Assembly: GCA_023435565.1 (NCBI GenBank)
Contig: JAEYRN010000042.1
Coordinates: 1 to 64,000 of the forward strand
Source: Bacillota bacterium
GTDB lineage: Bacteria > Bacillota > UBA4882 > UBA8346
Direction: 5' to 3'
Length of the DNA stretch: 64,000 nt
Shown: in pieces, positions 25,741 to 36,161 of the stretch
Numbering within the stretch: the stretch's first letter is position 1
Layout: the number at the start of each line of letters is the position of its first letter
Translations under genes and position numbers: made by a program
Notes under the pieces: generated by a model
What the model was told of the DNA's origin: nothing
Database searches by the model: none
Seen by the model: only the letters and a program-made list of their open reading frames with translations

Positions 25741-28491
25741 CTACCAACCACGCATAAGTTCACGCCGCTCGTCCGCTTTATCCAATACCACGGCACATTT
25801 TTCCCAATCACCGCAATCTGGGATTGCTATCTCGTATTTGTCGATAAACGGGTTCTTCTCCGGCAGACTGTTAATTGCCAGTTCTGCACGGGCCTCATCT
25901 TTCTGGGCGATAGCGATCCATACATCTTCCAGTATGTCAGGGATTTGCCCGAATAGGGTATAAATGCCCTGTAACCTGCCAGAAAGCTTGCTATGAACTT
26001 TATCTTCTACCGAGTCCTTATAACGCATATTGTAGATATAAATCTTGTCGGCCAATTGCCCTATACGCTGAATACGCCCTTTACGTTGCTCAAGCCTTGT
26101 CGGGTTCCATGGAAGGTCAATATTGATAAGCGATCCCAGCGTTTGTAGGTTTAATCCTTCGGATGCGGCATCTGTACCAACCAGTATCAAAAGTTCCCGT
26201 GTTCTCACAAGCCGTTTGATCTCGTCCTTGGTCTCTTTCCTGAACAAACCGTTAAGGTATACGCCGGACTTATCGCCGCCCGCATACAGGCCAATGCGGA
26301 AATCCGGGAAGTCTTTAGACAACCGCTCTGCTACATACAACGCGCTGTCAAAGTACTGAGAAAACAAGATGCAACCCTTGTCCTTCCACGCGCCTTCGCC
26401 TTCCACACCTTGTGTAAGGATAGCCTTAACGCGGTTATACTTTGGGTCTGTATCGGTATTCGAATTCAAAACCGCTACCAGTTTACCCAGACACTCGATT
26501 TCTTCTGGCGTGAGGTCTTTGATATCACTCTGAGTATTTTCCTCTGATTCATCGTCATCTTCGCCCGCAATCTCATCATAAAGCGAGCGTAGTTTTTCTT
26601 TTCCCTCCGCTGTCCATGCGAGCATCTTCTTTGCGGTATTTTCGCCTGCGAACATTGTACTTCCGATACGCTTCAAAAGCAGTGTAGACATAAAGCCGCC
26701 ACCCTTAACCCTTGATGAGAGCATATCGCAGAAGTCCTCGGCTATGCTATATGCTTGCGCTAGATAGCCGGAAAGTTCGAGGGCTTTCTCGTCTTTCTCG
26801 CCGAGCAGCACTGCCTCTATCTTTTTGAGATAAGGTTCGCCTGTATCGGGGTTATTCGTGTTTTCCAAATAATCGCGGGTACGACGGACAATCGTGCGAA
26901 TATATGGATTGTGGTTCTGTATGAAGTTATCATCGTTAAATATCAGCTTAACCCGGTTCTTCTGCGGCCTGCTGAGCTTATCATAGACAACTTGAGCGAG
27001 CACATTTTTATCGTCGGTTATACCAAGCTGCTGGCGTAAAATTTCGAAGCTCTTGTCTTCACTACCCGGTGGGAAGGGATTACGGACAATCTCCCATATC
27101 TCGGCTTCTGCCGTTGGATACGGTTCTTCACCCTGAATATACTTAATTCCAGTTCCCGGTGTTCTTCTCCAAACGCTGTAATTATCACCTAATACCTTAT
27201 CCGCGTCCGGGGGATAACCTAAGGCTGATAACAAATCAAACGCCTCTATTGGGTCAATCTGAACCGGCGTTGCCGTTGCAAGAAGCAAACTCTTTGTGCG
27301 CAGTGTGATTTCATTCAGGAACTCCAGGAGATTGTTCATCTGAGCTTTATGCTTATCGGGGTCTTTGCCGAGATTCTTGCGTCTAGCACGATGCGCTTCA
27401 TCCAATATTACGCAGGAAAAGTGCAAAGACTTTAATAGCTCTACCGACTCAGACTTACGCGTAATCAATCCCTGTGAAATAATCCCAACCTTGCGTGGGC
27501 ATTTCAATATCGCTTTTGTACTGTCAGCAGGATATTCATAACCATTATCATCAACCCAAAAATAGCCCGTCCATACGGCAGATGGGAGATTGAGCAGAGT
27601 CTTTAACTCATCTTGCCACTGAAAGAGTAGCGTTTTCGGCACAATGATCAACACAGGCTTATCATCATATAGCGCGATCAGTTTTGCCGACATCGCAAGC
27701 TGGACAGTTTTCCCTAGGCCAACCTGATCGGCAAGGAGTAATCTCGCGCCCCCGCGCTGCTTATGTTCATTGAAAGCACGGGCGACAAAATATTTTTGAT
27801 GCGCCCACAGCCCAAACTCGTTTCGATATATCGGCTCCTCAACAGCAACAGCAGGAATCGGTTCGTCAACCGTTTCACGCCAGTCTTTCAAAGGGATCGA
27901 GCGGCGTTCGGATATCCGTTTTACGTCTTCAATCACATAATCAGAAAGTGCAACCGCATGAGGATTATTCCAAAAGAAATCAAACTCTGTCTGCACCCAC
28001 GCGATGGAATCGGGATCATTGTCTTCCCACACCATTTCATAGTTGGTGGTAAACGCGCTTTTAGTTTCGTTAATACTGCCAAGAAAAGAGGTTTTGCTGC
28101 CATCGGCGTATGTAATTACGCCTGCTTTGCCGTGCATGAGACCGTATATCTCATCGGGAAGTACCCGGACTTCAAGTTTTCCGGATTTCAAAAGCTCGTA
28201 CAGTTTTTTCAAGCGGACCATTGCACCAGCAGTCGCAAATACTTCTTCCGGCTTGAAATCATTCCACTCCTGACGCATACCGAGTTTAGCTACGGCAATG
28301 TCTGAAGGGGCAAGCCCTGAGTTGCAAATCACTCTGGTCTTACCCTGAATTGCTTCTATCGCTTCGCCCGCCACTTCCAAAATGGACGAGCAAAAATAAC
28401 CGGCTATACGGTCATAGCTGACGGCACCTCGTAGTTTGGCATTTAGAAACTGCTCACCCAGTTTGCTTTTGCGGGATGAATACCGATTCAT
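25741..28491 (-). CDS. PLD-like domain plus SNF2-family helicase
   Basis: A 916-residue protein. The N-terminal 180 residues form a phospholipase D-like module (MHGKAGVITYADGSKTSFLG followed by SINET). The SF2/SNF2 motor follows: motif I DQVGLGKTVQL, motif II ILDEAHRARR, motif III LATATPVQ, motifs V-VI GLNLQTLGSLINID then RKGRIQRIGQ. It would be a DNA translocase with a nuclease-like head acting on non-self DNA. It is the last gene of the four-gene operon, nine bases after the methylase stop. Helicases with PLD domains are frequent in defence systems. A single PLD motif would require dimerisation for catalysis. Confidence 0.9.
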   Translation of the reverse strand: MNRYSSRKSKLGEQFLNAKLRGAVSYDRIAGYFCSSILEVAGEAIEAIQGKTRVICNSGLAPSDIAVAKLGMRQEWNDFKPEEVFATAGAMVRLKKLYELLKSGKLEVRVLPDEIYGLMHGKAGVITYADGSKTSFLGSINETKSAFTTNYEMVWEDNDPDSIAWVQTEFDFFWNNPHAVALSDYVIEDVKRISERRSIPLKDWRETVDEPIPAVAVEEPIYRNEFGLWAHQKYFVARAFNEHKQRGGARLLLADQVGLGKTVQLAMSAKLIALYDDKPVLIIVPKTLLFQWQDELKTLLNLPSAVWTGYFWVDDNGYEYPADSTKAILKCPRKVGIISQGLITRKSESVELLKSLHFSCVILDEAHRARRKNLGKDPDKHKAQMNNLLEFLNEITLRTKSLLLATATPVQIDPIEAFDLLSALGYPPDADKVLGDNYSVWRRTPGTGIKYIQGEEPYPTAEAEIWEIVRNPFPPGSEDKSFEILRQQLGITDDKNVLAQVVYDKLSRPQKNRVKLIFNDDNFIQNHNPYIRTIVRRTRDYLENTNNPDTGEPYLKKIEAVLLGEKDEKALELSGYLAQAYSIAEDFCDMLSSRVKGGGFMSTLLLKRIGSTMFAGENTAKKMLAWTAEGKEKLRSLYDEIAGEDDDESEENTQSDIKDLTPEEIECLGKLVAVLNSNTDTDPKYNRVKAILTQGVEGEGAWKDKGCILFSQYFDSALYVAERLSKDFPDFRIGLYAGGDKSGVYLNGLFRKETKDEIKRLVRTRELLILVGTDAASEGLNLQTLGSLINIDLPWNPTRLEQRKGRIQRIGQLADKIYIYNMRYKDSVEDKVHSKLSGRLQGIYTLFGQIPDILEDVWIAIAQKDEARAELAINSLPEKNPFIDKYEIAIPDCGDWEKCAVVLDKADERRELMRGW

Positions 28492-28500
28492 CTACTCACC

Positions 28501-31314
28501 TCAGATATGATCGTTGTCAACCAAAATGTAAATATGCTTGGCCATCTGCGCCGCCTCTTTCCAATGAGGCATATTGGCGATGTCCTTAGTGTCTTTCAGG
28601 AATATGAGTAGCTGTTTCAACTTATCTCGGCTGCCCCAATAGTCCGGCAGATTGTTTTTCAGGTGCCACAAGCCCTTGTCCGGCTGTTCATCCTCCTTAA
28701 GCGCAATATGAATCGCCGCGAGGATGAGCCGCAAGGTCGATTCCTCAAAGCCCGGCACGTCACCCACAGTTCGCATCGCAAACTCGGATGGCGTCTTCAG
28801 ACGGCAGGTGTTAGCCCGTTCATTGGCCATAAGCTGGCTGTGGTTACTGATAGCGAAGCCGCGCGCGTACTCCTGATACGTCGAAATCTGATAACCACCA
28901 TTCTTTTCGTTCTCCAGACCCTTGATATAGAATCGCTCGGCGGATGAAAGCTCCTTCCACAGATAGTTATCGAAGCCGGTCGGGATGATGCAGTCATAGG
29001 CTTGCTTCTTCGCCCGCTCGATCAGGGCGACAACCTTGGAGTTCTTCGAGTCGTTGATTGCCTTGTCAAGTTCGTAGTCAAGATCAAGCTCGCCAATAGA
29101 CGAGTATGAAGTCAGCACTTTCAAACTCGCGGCGTAGGCGGCAAGCACATAATCGGGGTCGGAGAAGTTCGGGTCTTCTTTGTCGTCGAGCCGCTGCATG
29201 CTCTCAATTTGGCTGATAACCTCGCTCTTGATATCGGCGTTGATCTCGTCAAGGAACGATTCGCTGGTGACCGTTCGTTTGCGGAGGACGAGCAGTACCG
29301 TGCCTTTGACATAATTGCCGTCCTTAAGCCCACTCGCGTCGGTTTCGGTAGCGATGTTCCACGCTGCTGTGACTTTCAATCCCGCTTTCCACATAATCAA
29401 GGCAAGTTGTGCCCAAACTGCCGGATCGGAATGGGTGAACATCACGACTTGCATACCATCGTCCGGCATATGCGCTGTGAGGTTCGAGTAAATATCGATC
29501 ATGCTCTGCGCGAAGCCATTACCGCCGCGAACCGCCAATACCCGCTTGCTGTCCGCATACCAGTCGGGGAACGCCTCTTTCAGCAGACGCTTGTCCCAGG
29601 CGAGGAAAAATTCCGAAAGTTCATGATAGTTCACCGCGTCCGCATATGGCGGGTCGGTTAGCCAGATTGTAGCGTTATCAATAATATTTCTGGCATCAAT
29701 AGCATAAATTTTAGCCTCCGGACTAATAACGTATTGTTCAGGATTGTAAAACCACAATGTACTTAACATTGTCAGGCTTCTTGCCGCGAAATTAAATAGT
29801 GTGTTAAATGCTTGATTATAAAAAGTCTGCTCAGATTTGTCGGAAGTAGGCTTCCATCTACATAACCTTGAACAATAATCAGCCATTTTATTTGTGCCAA
29901 GGACGGCAACAATTCTAATCAACTGGTCGTCTATAGATAATGATTTTTCAATGAATTTACTCAAAATATAAATCTGACGAGGATGCGATAGATTTATCCA
30001 ATGCACCCAACCGCGATTGCGTATAAGTTCGGTCGTTTTATCACCGGGATCGATTGCTAAATCAGGAACAAGCCCTTTTTCCTGCCACTTTATAATATTC
30101 TCCACGACAATACTACGCACTTTTTCCTCGTTGGCAAGGTCGTGTTCATTGGGGGCGCGGTAATAGCGTTTGGTCTTTGTCTTACCTTTCTCAACGTACT
30201 TGTGTTCGTATCGGATAGCATAAAGTCGCTCTTGATACACATCGTCCGGGCTTGGTTCGAACTCGTTTTTTTTCCATTGCCGCAATCCGTAGATTATATT
30301 CCCATTTTCATCCCTGCGGTCGCGACGCAGTACGCCAATCGGTGTCGATTTGCCACAATTGGGGCAGGACAAACCTTTTGAGGTTACAGTCCCGCTTTCT
30401 TCCGCTTCTTTCATCTCTTTGGAAGATGCGCCTGAAACTATATCAATGTCATAGCGGTTGCCATTCTTTTTCAGCTTTGCCACAACGCTTCCGGCACGTT
30501 GCCCTACGACGAGCGAGGGCACCATAGGGACAACTACGCCACACTCCGGGCAAGTAACTTCTACACAGTAAATATATGACAAAGCTCGGTCGCCCTTTTC
30601 ATTATGCTCGATACCGAGTTTGGTTATTTCCTTGTCAACCGCATCGTATATTTCCTGCTGAAAACGCTTGATTTCCTCAATCTCCGCGTCGGATGCGCCG
30701 CAGAGGTGAATTGCCGCCCAAGTCAGTAGTCCGGCAATTGGGTTGAGGTCGGAGGCGTACACTTCAAGACCCATTCGCGCCGCCTCAAATGGTATTGAGC
30801 CGCCGCCGCAGAAGCAATCGCCTACAATGGCGTTCCGCCCAAAACGTTTTTCTGATAGCTGCCTCACTAAATCTTGGAGTGTAAAAGCATGTGTTCCGAG
30901 GTGATGGTTTATCTCGTTCCAAGCATGGTCGTTGGCGGGACGTTCGAACTGCTCAGGCCTTACGCAAGCTTTCAGCTTTTCATCATAACCAAGTCTGTCA
31001 AAATCAGCGTATAGTTCCTTTTCCCGCTCGTGCCAATATTTGTCGCTCTTGTTTTCCCACTGCATATGGCGTTGCCACAATCCAGAATCATCCATACTCA
31101 TGATCTTCAGGAAAATTTCCATATCTTTGCGTGGGCTATCGCTTGCGGGCATAAGACAGCCAAATATCGCAGCGCGGACAAGTACTAAGGGCTTCCGTCC
31201 CCACCATTTGCCAAACCCTGTTATCGTCTGGCTTTGCGCCGCCTTCCGCTCCTTATAACTCTCTTTAGAGAGCTTTGATACCGGGAACTGCTTTTCAATA
31301 AATGATGCCGTCAT
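28501..31314 (-). CDS. DUF1156 adenine-type DNA methyltransferase
   Basis: A 937-residue protein that opens with the DUF1156 signature (EKQFPVSKLSKESYKERKAA, then GFGKWWGRKPLVLVRA). An SAM-binding DCFCGGGSIPFEAARMG follows. A zinc ribbon is suggested by CPECG and CPNCG near residues 255-320. The catalytic motif LTDPPYADAVNYHELSEFF is the DPPY form of N6-adenine or N4-cytosine methylases. It probably marks host DNA so that the helicase/ATPase partners spare it. The start overlaps the DUF3780 stop by four bases. No separate specificity subunit is visible. Confidence 0.9.
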   Translation of the reverse strand: MTASFIEKQFPVSKLSKESYKERKAAQSQTITGFGKWWGRKPLVLVRAAIFGCLMPASDSPRKDMEIFLKIMSMDDSGLWQRHMQWENKSDKYWHEREKELYADFDRLGYDEKLKACVRPEQFERPANDHAWNEINHHLGTHAFTLQDLVRQLSEKRFGRNAIVGDCFCGGGSIPFEAARMGLEVYASDLNPIAGLLTWAAIHLCGASDAEIEEIKRFQQEIYDAVDKEITKLGIEHNEKGDRALSYIYCVEVTCPECGVVVPMVPSLVVGQRAGSVVAKLKKNGNRYDIDIVSGASSKEMKEAEESGTVTSKGLSCPNCGKSTPIGVLRRDRRDENGNIIYGLRQWKKNEFEPSPDDVYQERLYAIRYEHKYVEKGKTKTKRYYRAPNEHDLANEEKVRSIVVENIIKWQEKGLVPDLAIDPGDKTTELIRNRGWVHWINLSHPRQIYILSKFIEKSLSIDDQLIRIVAVLGTNKMADYCSRLCRWKPTSDKSEQTFYNQAFNTLFNFAARSLTMLSTLWFYNPEQYVISPEAKIYAIDARNIIDNATIWLTDPPYADAVNYHELSEFFLAWDKRLLKEAFPDWYADSKRVLAVRGGNGFAQSMIDIYSNLTAHMPDDGMQVVMFTHSDPAVWAQLALIMWKAGLKVTAAWNIATETDASGLKDGNYVKGTVLLVLRKRTVTSESFLDEINADIKSEVISQIESMQRLDDKEDPNFSDPDYVLAAYAASLKVLTSYSSIGELDLDYELDKAINDSKNSKVVALIERAKKQAYDCIIPTGFDNYLWKELSSAERFYIKGLENEKNGGYQISTYQEYARGFAISNHSQLMANERANTCRLKTPSEFAMRTVGDVPGFEESTLRLILAAIHIALKEDEQPDKGLWHLKNNLPDYWGSRDKLKQLLIFLKDTKDIANMPHWKEAAQMAKHIYILVDNDHI

Positions 31315-31874
31315 AGCTTAAAATCCTCCAGGTCAAACAGGGTAGTTTGTTTGCGCTCAACGACAGGATTCTCGCATAGAGCGTAGTGTAACGCTTTACG
31401 CCAGCCTTTTTTATCTTTCAACCCTCCCGTAGCAGCGTTTGTCATCGTATAAAGCCACCAACGCTCCTCCGGCAGCAACCCTTTCCAGTTGCGTATAGCA
31501 GTGGAGATGACGGAAGGGTCACTGTCCTCAATGCTCCACAGCAGTACCATCATTTCCTTGCCGAATAGCCGTTCCACGGGCGTACCTCCAACTGCGGGGA
31601 ATTTGCCAATTTTCAAGCCATCCTTTTTCAGCCGAAAGTTAAACTCAGCCGTTAATGCGTCTTTTACCTCGCCCCATTTATGCTTTGATACTTCAATTCG
31701 CAATACGTCTGCAGGGTCAAGTTTTTGCTCGTCGCCGTCCGTCCAGGAGTAGCGTTCATAAACTTGAACGAGTGGTGGAGAAGCTGTATTTGAGTCTTTC
31801 GACGGTATCAGCACAAAGAAATGATTCTTACTTTGTGCCGGATCTACGCCGAAGCCGTAGGTCTGTCTCCTCAT
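31311..31874 (-). CDS. DUF3780-family protein
   Basis: A 187-residue protein recognised as DUF3780 from its size, the opening GFGVDPAQSKNHFFVLIP, the WGEVKDALTAEFN segment and the RWWLYTMTNAATGG ending. It sits between the DUF499 and DUF1156 genes, overlapping both by four bases. Its role in the complex is unknown; a small adaptor or regulator between ATPase and methylase is a guess. Confidence 0.85.
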   Translation of the reverse strand: MRRQTYGFGVDPAQSKNHFFVLIPSKDSNTASPPLVQVYERYSWTDGDEQKLDPADVLRIEVSKHKWGEVKDALTAEFNFRLKKDGLKIGKFPAVGGTPVERLFGKEMMVLLWSIEDSDPSVISTAIRNWKGLLPEERWWLYTMTNAATGGLKDKKGWRKALHYALCENPVVERKQTTLFDLEDFKL

Positions 31875-34800
31875 TGCTTGATTGCTCCTTTTTTACCAAG
31901 CTCGGCCGCATCCAGTTTGTTCACTTCCACCCACTGCTTGAAAGCCGCCCCGGTGGTAAACAAAATGGTCTTGTATTCAAATTCAACCTCGACTTCCTTG
32001 CCGGAAAACGCCGTCTCACGGATCAGGTCTACCATCGACTGCAAATTATTGGTGTCCCACGGCACCTTGGCAGTGGTAATCTCCATGTAGTTATCAAGGT
32101 TGTCCTTTTGGCTGATCGTCACGGTAAATTGACGGATAAACGTCCCAGGCAATTGTTTCAACTTGGCGAACTCGGCATAAGCCTGCTCCGTGTCGCCGCA
32201 CTTTTTCTGCGAGTTCAAGGTGTATTCAAGCGGAGCCTCGTCCTTTATTTCTACTTTTTTCTTTGGCTGCGCGGCAGATACATTGATGGTATCTTCTTTA
32301 ACAAGAGTGTCCTTATAATACACCGCGACAAGGACAAAGCGGCAGTCGGCGGGAAGGACAATTTCACCACTGTATAAACCGCCGCTCTCCTTGGGATTCG
32401 ATCCGTCAGTCGTATAGCGAATCTCAAAATCTTTGTGGGTTTTAAGCATAAGGACGTTATTCCCGTCCGCGTTCAGACGTTGTTCCCGTTTCAGGGGAAC
32501 ACTGCCGAGCCACTTCTTCGCCTTACCTGTCGGGTGCGGGTTTTCACCTCCGTTAGTGTCAAAACATACGAAATATGCGGAGGGTTCTTTAAGCATCAAA
32601 GTCTGCTGCTGAACTTCGCTCGACGCTTTTGTTGGTTCGGCGCCAAAATCATAATACACACGGTCGCCACGAACGGGCTTTACTTTTAAGGTAAACTCGC
32701 CCGTCTGCTCATTATAGTCGGTCTGCTCAACAATAACATCGGTAGGCTCTTTTTCAAAAGGTCCCTTGACGATGTAACCACCAATCTCACGCCATGTATC
32801 ACTGTTGAGGCACTTCTTTTTAAGCTCGTCCATCTGCTTAGGGTGATACCACTGCCACGATGGTTCAGTTGCCGCTCTCTCTATGATTTGGCTCCACGGC
32901 ATCTCTTTTTGCGTGAAGATACGGACTTCGGCTTTCTTACGCAGAGCGTCTATAAAAAGTTCCTCCGACTGGAAATCCTCAAACTTCATCGCTTCTTTGA
33001 GGACTTTGATTATCTGGTCTTCCCCGTCAAATTTGTTTCCAACAAATTCCAACTTAAAATCGTCACGAGACAGTCCATTCTTTGATGGGTAATATATGGT
33101 GATGAATGTTTCACGTATAGTCTGGAGCAACGCAGTGGTTGCCTTGTCCTGTTGGCGTTCAGCCTCAATGTATTGCTGATCGGACTCGGGTATGTGCTCT
33201 GCTTTCATATTAGCGAGTATCTGTCGGATAGCTGTGAGCCGCTTGGCGTTGGCGTACAGTTTCTCCATCACGTTCCTTTGTCCCGACAGGAACAAAACAC
33301 GGTTCTTATAGGCGCAGTTATCATAGAAACTCTGCAAGTCGGGGTGGAGCCCCGTACCGGCATAGGGTTCGAAAATAACGAGTGATATCTTATTTTGATC
33401 GATATGAATCTCGTCAATCGCAGGCAAAATGTAAAGCTGTTCATAACACTTCTTCAGCTTCGGGTCGAAATTGGCTTCTAAGAATTTGCGGAGTTCCTTC
33501 TTCGCACTCTCATTGGAATATGAATCCACGAGGGTGTTCATCTCAGCGACCATGTTCTTCGTGTTTTGGAAATAGAGCCGCCCGCGATTGTCCGTTTTTA
33601 GGTACCAACATTGAGAAACAATCTCATCTATAGCCTTCTTAAAGCTGTTAAGATCAACACCCGGCTCGCAAAGGAAGCCGAGAATGTCCGATTCCGTCAA
33701 ACCAAGCACACCGTTGGGCGTTTCATTGAGCGACGACATCAGCAGGAGTTTGGCAACATCCTGAGCGTACCGTTCTTTCTTTTCATCGTTTTGTTCGTCG
33801 ATGACTTCGGCAACAGCTTTTCCTCCCTGAGCGATGTCGTGACTGATAGCCGTTTCAAGGGAGGGCTTTATTTGCTTGATGAGCGAGAGCATATTGCGCT
33901 CGTTCAGGTCAACATCAAATACATTAATAAGGTTTTTCTTCTCGGCGCTGCCACTTTCATAGAAACCGCGCACCACCTGGCGCATCAGTTTTATAAGCCC
34001 ACGCGTCTGCTGAAAGCCGGGGTTTTCCTTGAAACGGGCATAAAGCTCCTTTATGGATGGGTGGAACGGGTACGAATCTTTGATGCCAAGGTACACTGAA
34101 TCTCCGGTATGCCCTGTCAAACCAGACTTTCCGGCACTGACAAGGGCTTCTTTATAGGCCACCGCTATTTCATTCACAGCCGACGAATTGGAAGATGGGC
34201 ATTGTTCAAACAGGCGCTTACGAAGAATGTCATAAACCTCGTCCGTGTTCAGTGCGACAGGCTCTAAGTTCAACGCAGCGCGGTTGGCTTCATTCTCCAA
34301 TTCCTTAAAACTGGTCGAGAGTAACTGGCTTCCTGACTCATATGTAGCGCGGAGGTCAGAGAAAACAAGACATACATTGGCAAGCTGCCCTTTGCCTATC
34401 GCGGTGAAGAGGTTGGACAATGCGGTGATCGTCACTGTGCAGAGGTCTGATTTACCTATTTCAATGGATTTCGCGTTCACCAGATATGGCGGCAGCTCGT
34501 CGAGTAGGATAAGCATTTTTTGGTCTTTGAGCAGATTGACCCAAGCGCTCTCACCGGGAGCTTTCAACGGAGAGTAATGATCGGCAAAGAATTCTTTTCT
34601 GCCAAGCTGTTCCGCGATACTTCCCCAAATGCCAAACTCAGCATCACTTTCGCGCCCGGAGAATGCAACAACTTTAATTTCACCAATGCTGTCATAGTCA
34701 CTGCCTATGAGTTTTTTGCGCCAGTCCGGGTTTTGTGCGAGCAAAGCGAGGGCGAGCATATTATGGGTCTTGCCGCCGCCCATTGCTTGTGTCAGCTTGA

Positions 34801-35005
34801 TAACACCGGCGTCAGACTTGCCGGAGAAGCGTTTGAAAGCCGTTTCAAACAGGATCTCCATACCCTTTGTTTTAAAGTTCTCCTCAAAGAACTTTGTAGC
34901 ATCAATCTTGCCTTCAATCAAGTCGCTTAGATTTAGGACGTCATCACGCTTGGTGTCAGAGAACACACTATCACGCGGTTTGCACAATACCGAAATGGTC
35001 TGCAT
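31871..35005 (-). CDS. DUF499 AAA+ family ATPase
   Basis: A 1044-residue P-loop ATPase. Walker A is TQAMGGGKTHNMLALALL near residue 72 and Walker B is MLILLDELPPYL near residue 165. The extended helical middle and C-terminal beta-rich region (YTTDGSNPKESGGLYSGEIV) match DUF499-type ATPases. It is the first gene of the operon DUF499 - DUF3780 - DUF1156 - PLD/SNF2, with 4-base overlaps. A decayed XRE regulator lies just upstream. It probably senses or loads onto invading DNA; that function is inference from the defence association of the family. Confidence 0.9.
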   Translation of the reverse strand: MQTISVLCKPRDSVFSDTKRDDVLNLSDLIEGKIDATKFFEENFKTKGMEILFETAFKRFSGKSDAGVIKLTQAMGGGKTHNMLALALLAQNPDWRKKLIGSDYDSIGEIKVVAFSGRESDAEFGIWGSIAEQLGRKEFFADHYSPLKAPGESAWVNLLKDQKMLILLDELPPYLVNAKSIEIGKSDLCTVTITALSNLFTAIGKGQLANVCLVFSDLRATYESGSQLLSTSFKELENEANRAALNLEPVALNTDEVYDILRKRLFEQCPSSNSSAVNEIAVAYKEALVSAGKSGLTGHTGDSVYLGIKDSYPFHPSIKELYARFKENPGFQQTRGLIKLMRQVVRGFYESGSAEKKNLINVFDVDLNERNMLSLIKQIKPSLETAISHDIAQGGKAVAEVIDEQNDEKKERYAQDVAKLLLMSSLNETPNGVLGLTESDILGFLCEPGVDLNSFKKAIDEIVSQCWYLKTDNRGRLYFQNTKNMVAEMNTLVDSYSNESAKKELRKFLEANFDPKLKKCYEQLYILPAIDEIHIDQNKISLVIFEPYAGTGLHPDLQSFYDNCAYKNRVLFLSGQRNVMEKLYANAKRLTAIRQILANMKAEHIPESDQQYIEAERQQDKATTALLQTIRETFITIYYPSKNGLSRDDFKLEFVGNKFDGEDQIIKVLKEAMKFEDFQSEELFIDALRKKAEVRIFTQKEMPWSQIIERAATEPSWQWYHPKQMDELKKKCLNSDTWREIGGYIVKGPFEKEPTDVIVEQTDYNEQTGEFTLKVKPVRGDRVYYDFGAEPTKASSEVQQQTLMLKEPSAYFVCFDTNGGENPHPTGKAKKWLGSVPLKREQRLNADGNNVLMLKTHKDFEIRYTTDGSNPKESGGLYSGEIVLPADCRFVLVAVYYKDTLVKEDTINVSAAQPKKKVEIKDEAPLEYTLNSQKKCGDTEQAYAEFAKLKQLPGTFIRQFTVTISQKDNLDNYMEITTAKVPWDTNNLQSMVDLIRETAFSGKEVEVEFEYKTILFTTGAAFKQWVEVNKLDAAELGKKGAIKQ

Positions 35006-35056
35006 ATCTTTACCCCCACCAATTGATATAATTCGATAACGATGATTTTACTTATA

Positions 35057-35290
35057 CCTGAGGTGTCTCATTCGGAATCGGTTTCATGATGTAACCAATA
35101 TCACATTCAAGTGTTTTGCATATTTCTACTAGGACACTCATGCTTAGGGTTTCGACTTTAGGCAGCTTTGTTAATTGAAACTCAACTTACTCCTGCCGCA
35201 TTAATTAACTTCCATGCTAAACCTACTTTACTTTGTATTGATAATTTTTTCGATAAAAAGAGATTAACTCCTTTATTATAACTGCTTATT
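35057..35290 (-). pseudogene. Decayed XRE (HTH_26) regulator
   Basis: Reading leftward, LINAAGVS, then after a frame change FQLTKLPKVETLSMSVLVEI followed by CKTLECDIGYIMKPI, reproduces the last two thirds of a small Cro/C1-type regulator (typical: AGIS..TL.KL...E.VSM.VL.KIC..L.CDIGDI). The N-terminal part has stops and shifts. It sits 50 bases upstream of the defence operon in the same orientation, where a functional copy would control it. Confidence 0.6.
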
Positions 35291-35351
35291 CAAGCAAAAC
35301 CAGATTGATTTAAACTAAAACGGTCAGGATTGCAATACCCCGCTTATAGTC

Positions 35352-36095
35352 TTAAATTATCACCTTATTACACTCCCTTGTACAAAACTTCTTTACAATC
35401 CTAACATACCACTTTAACCTCTCAAATGATCCCTTATCCAAAGCCCGGTTGTCCCGTAATCATCGACGAAAAAAATACCGGAACCCTTCGTTCATTAAGT
35501 TGCACCAAATATGTACCAAGCTTATCATCAAAAAATAAACACCCTGCCCATTTATCTCGTAAAATTTTCGAAGCCCCGGCATTAATCACCACAATAATCA
35601 CCGGTTCAACATCAGCTATCAACTTCAATGATAACTTAAGCTGTTCCTCGGCAAACTTAGTCAAAACAGCTCCCTGTCCATCCTTAAAAATCCTTTCATT
35701 TAACTGATGCTGATCTGTCACCCGTTGAAAAAAGAGATCGATATGTTCCCACTCTAATTCGACAAACTGAGCAATTTCTTTAATAGGTTTGAAATATCTA
35801 TCATATTTCCCTCGCGCCAACATTTCAATTTTAATTGCTTTTTCGAAATCAAAGCTCTTTCGATTTTTCCAGGCATAAAATTCGTGTGGATTTAGTCCGG
35901 AAAATTCTGTGTCTTGAAACAATTTAGCGAAACTTGCTCACTGAATGAAGGGTTCAGCCCGTTGAACAAAAGTGCATTATGTTTAAGTGGTCCATAAAAT
36001 AAAGGCATAATAGCATTATTGTCATCTTGGTAATGACTTTCCCATAAATTAAGAAGGTTTTGGTTAAGGTTATCTTCAATAAACAAGGTTTTCAC
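35352..36095 (-). pseudogene. Frameshifted uracil-DNA-glycosylase-fold protein
   Basis: Three overlapping frames together give one protein. They are KTLFIEDNLNQNLLNLWESH with PLFYGPLKHNALLFNGLNPS, then FSGLNPHEFYAWKNRKSFDF continuing to VPVFFSSMITGQ, then ALDKGSFERLKWYVRIVKKF to a TAA at 35352. LLFNGLNPS, the buried IIVVINAGAS strand and SSMITGQ-ALDKGSFERL fit the UDG-like superfamily. Two frameshifts, near 35900 and near 35437, break it. It is probably inactive unless the shifts are sequencing errors. It heads a run of unknown genes in the defence island. Confidence 0.6.
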
Positions 36096-36161
36096 TCCAA
36101 TTTTTACTCAATAAATCCTGCCCATCCCTTAATCCTATGATTTCCGGTTCAGACAATGGTT

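Noticed and set aside
25741..35005. DISARM or BREX system
   Set aside because: The DrmA helicase and DrmB (DUF1998) of DISARM are missing, as are PglZ, BrxC and other BREX hallmarks. The domain set is different.
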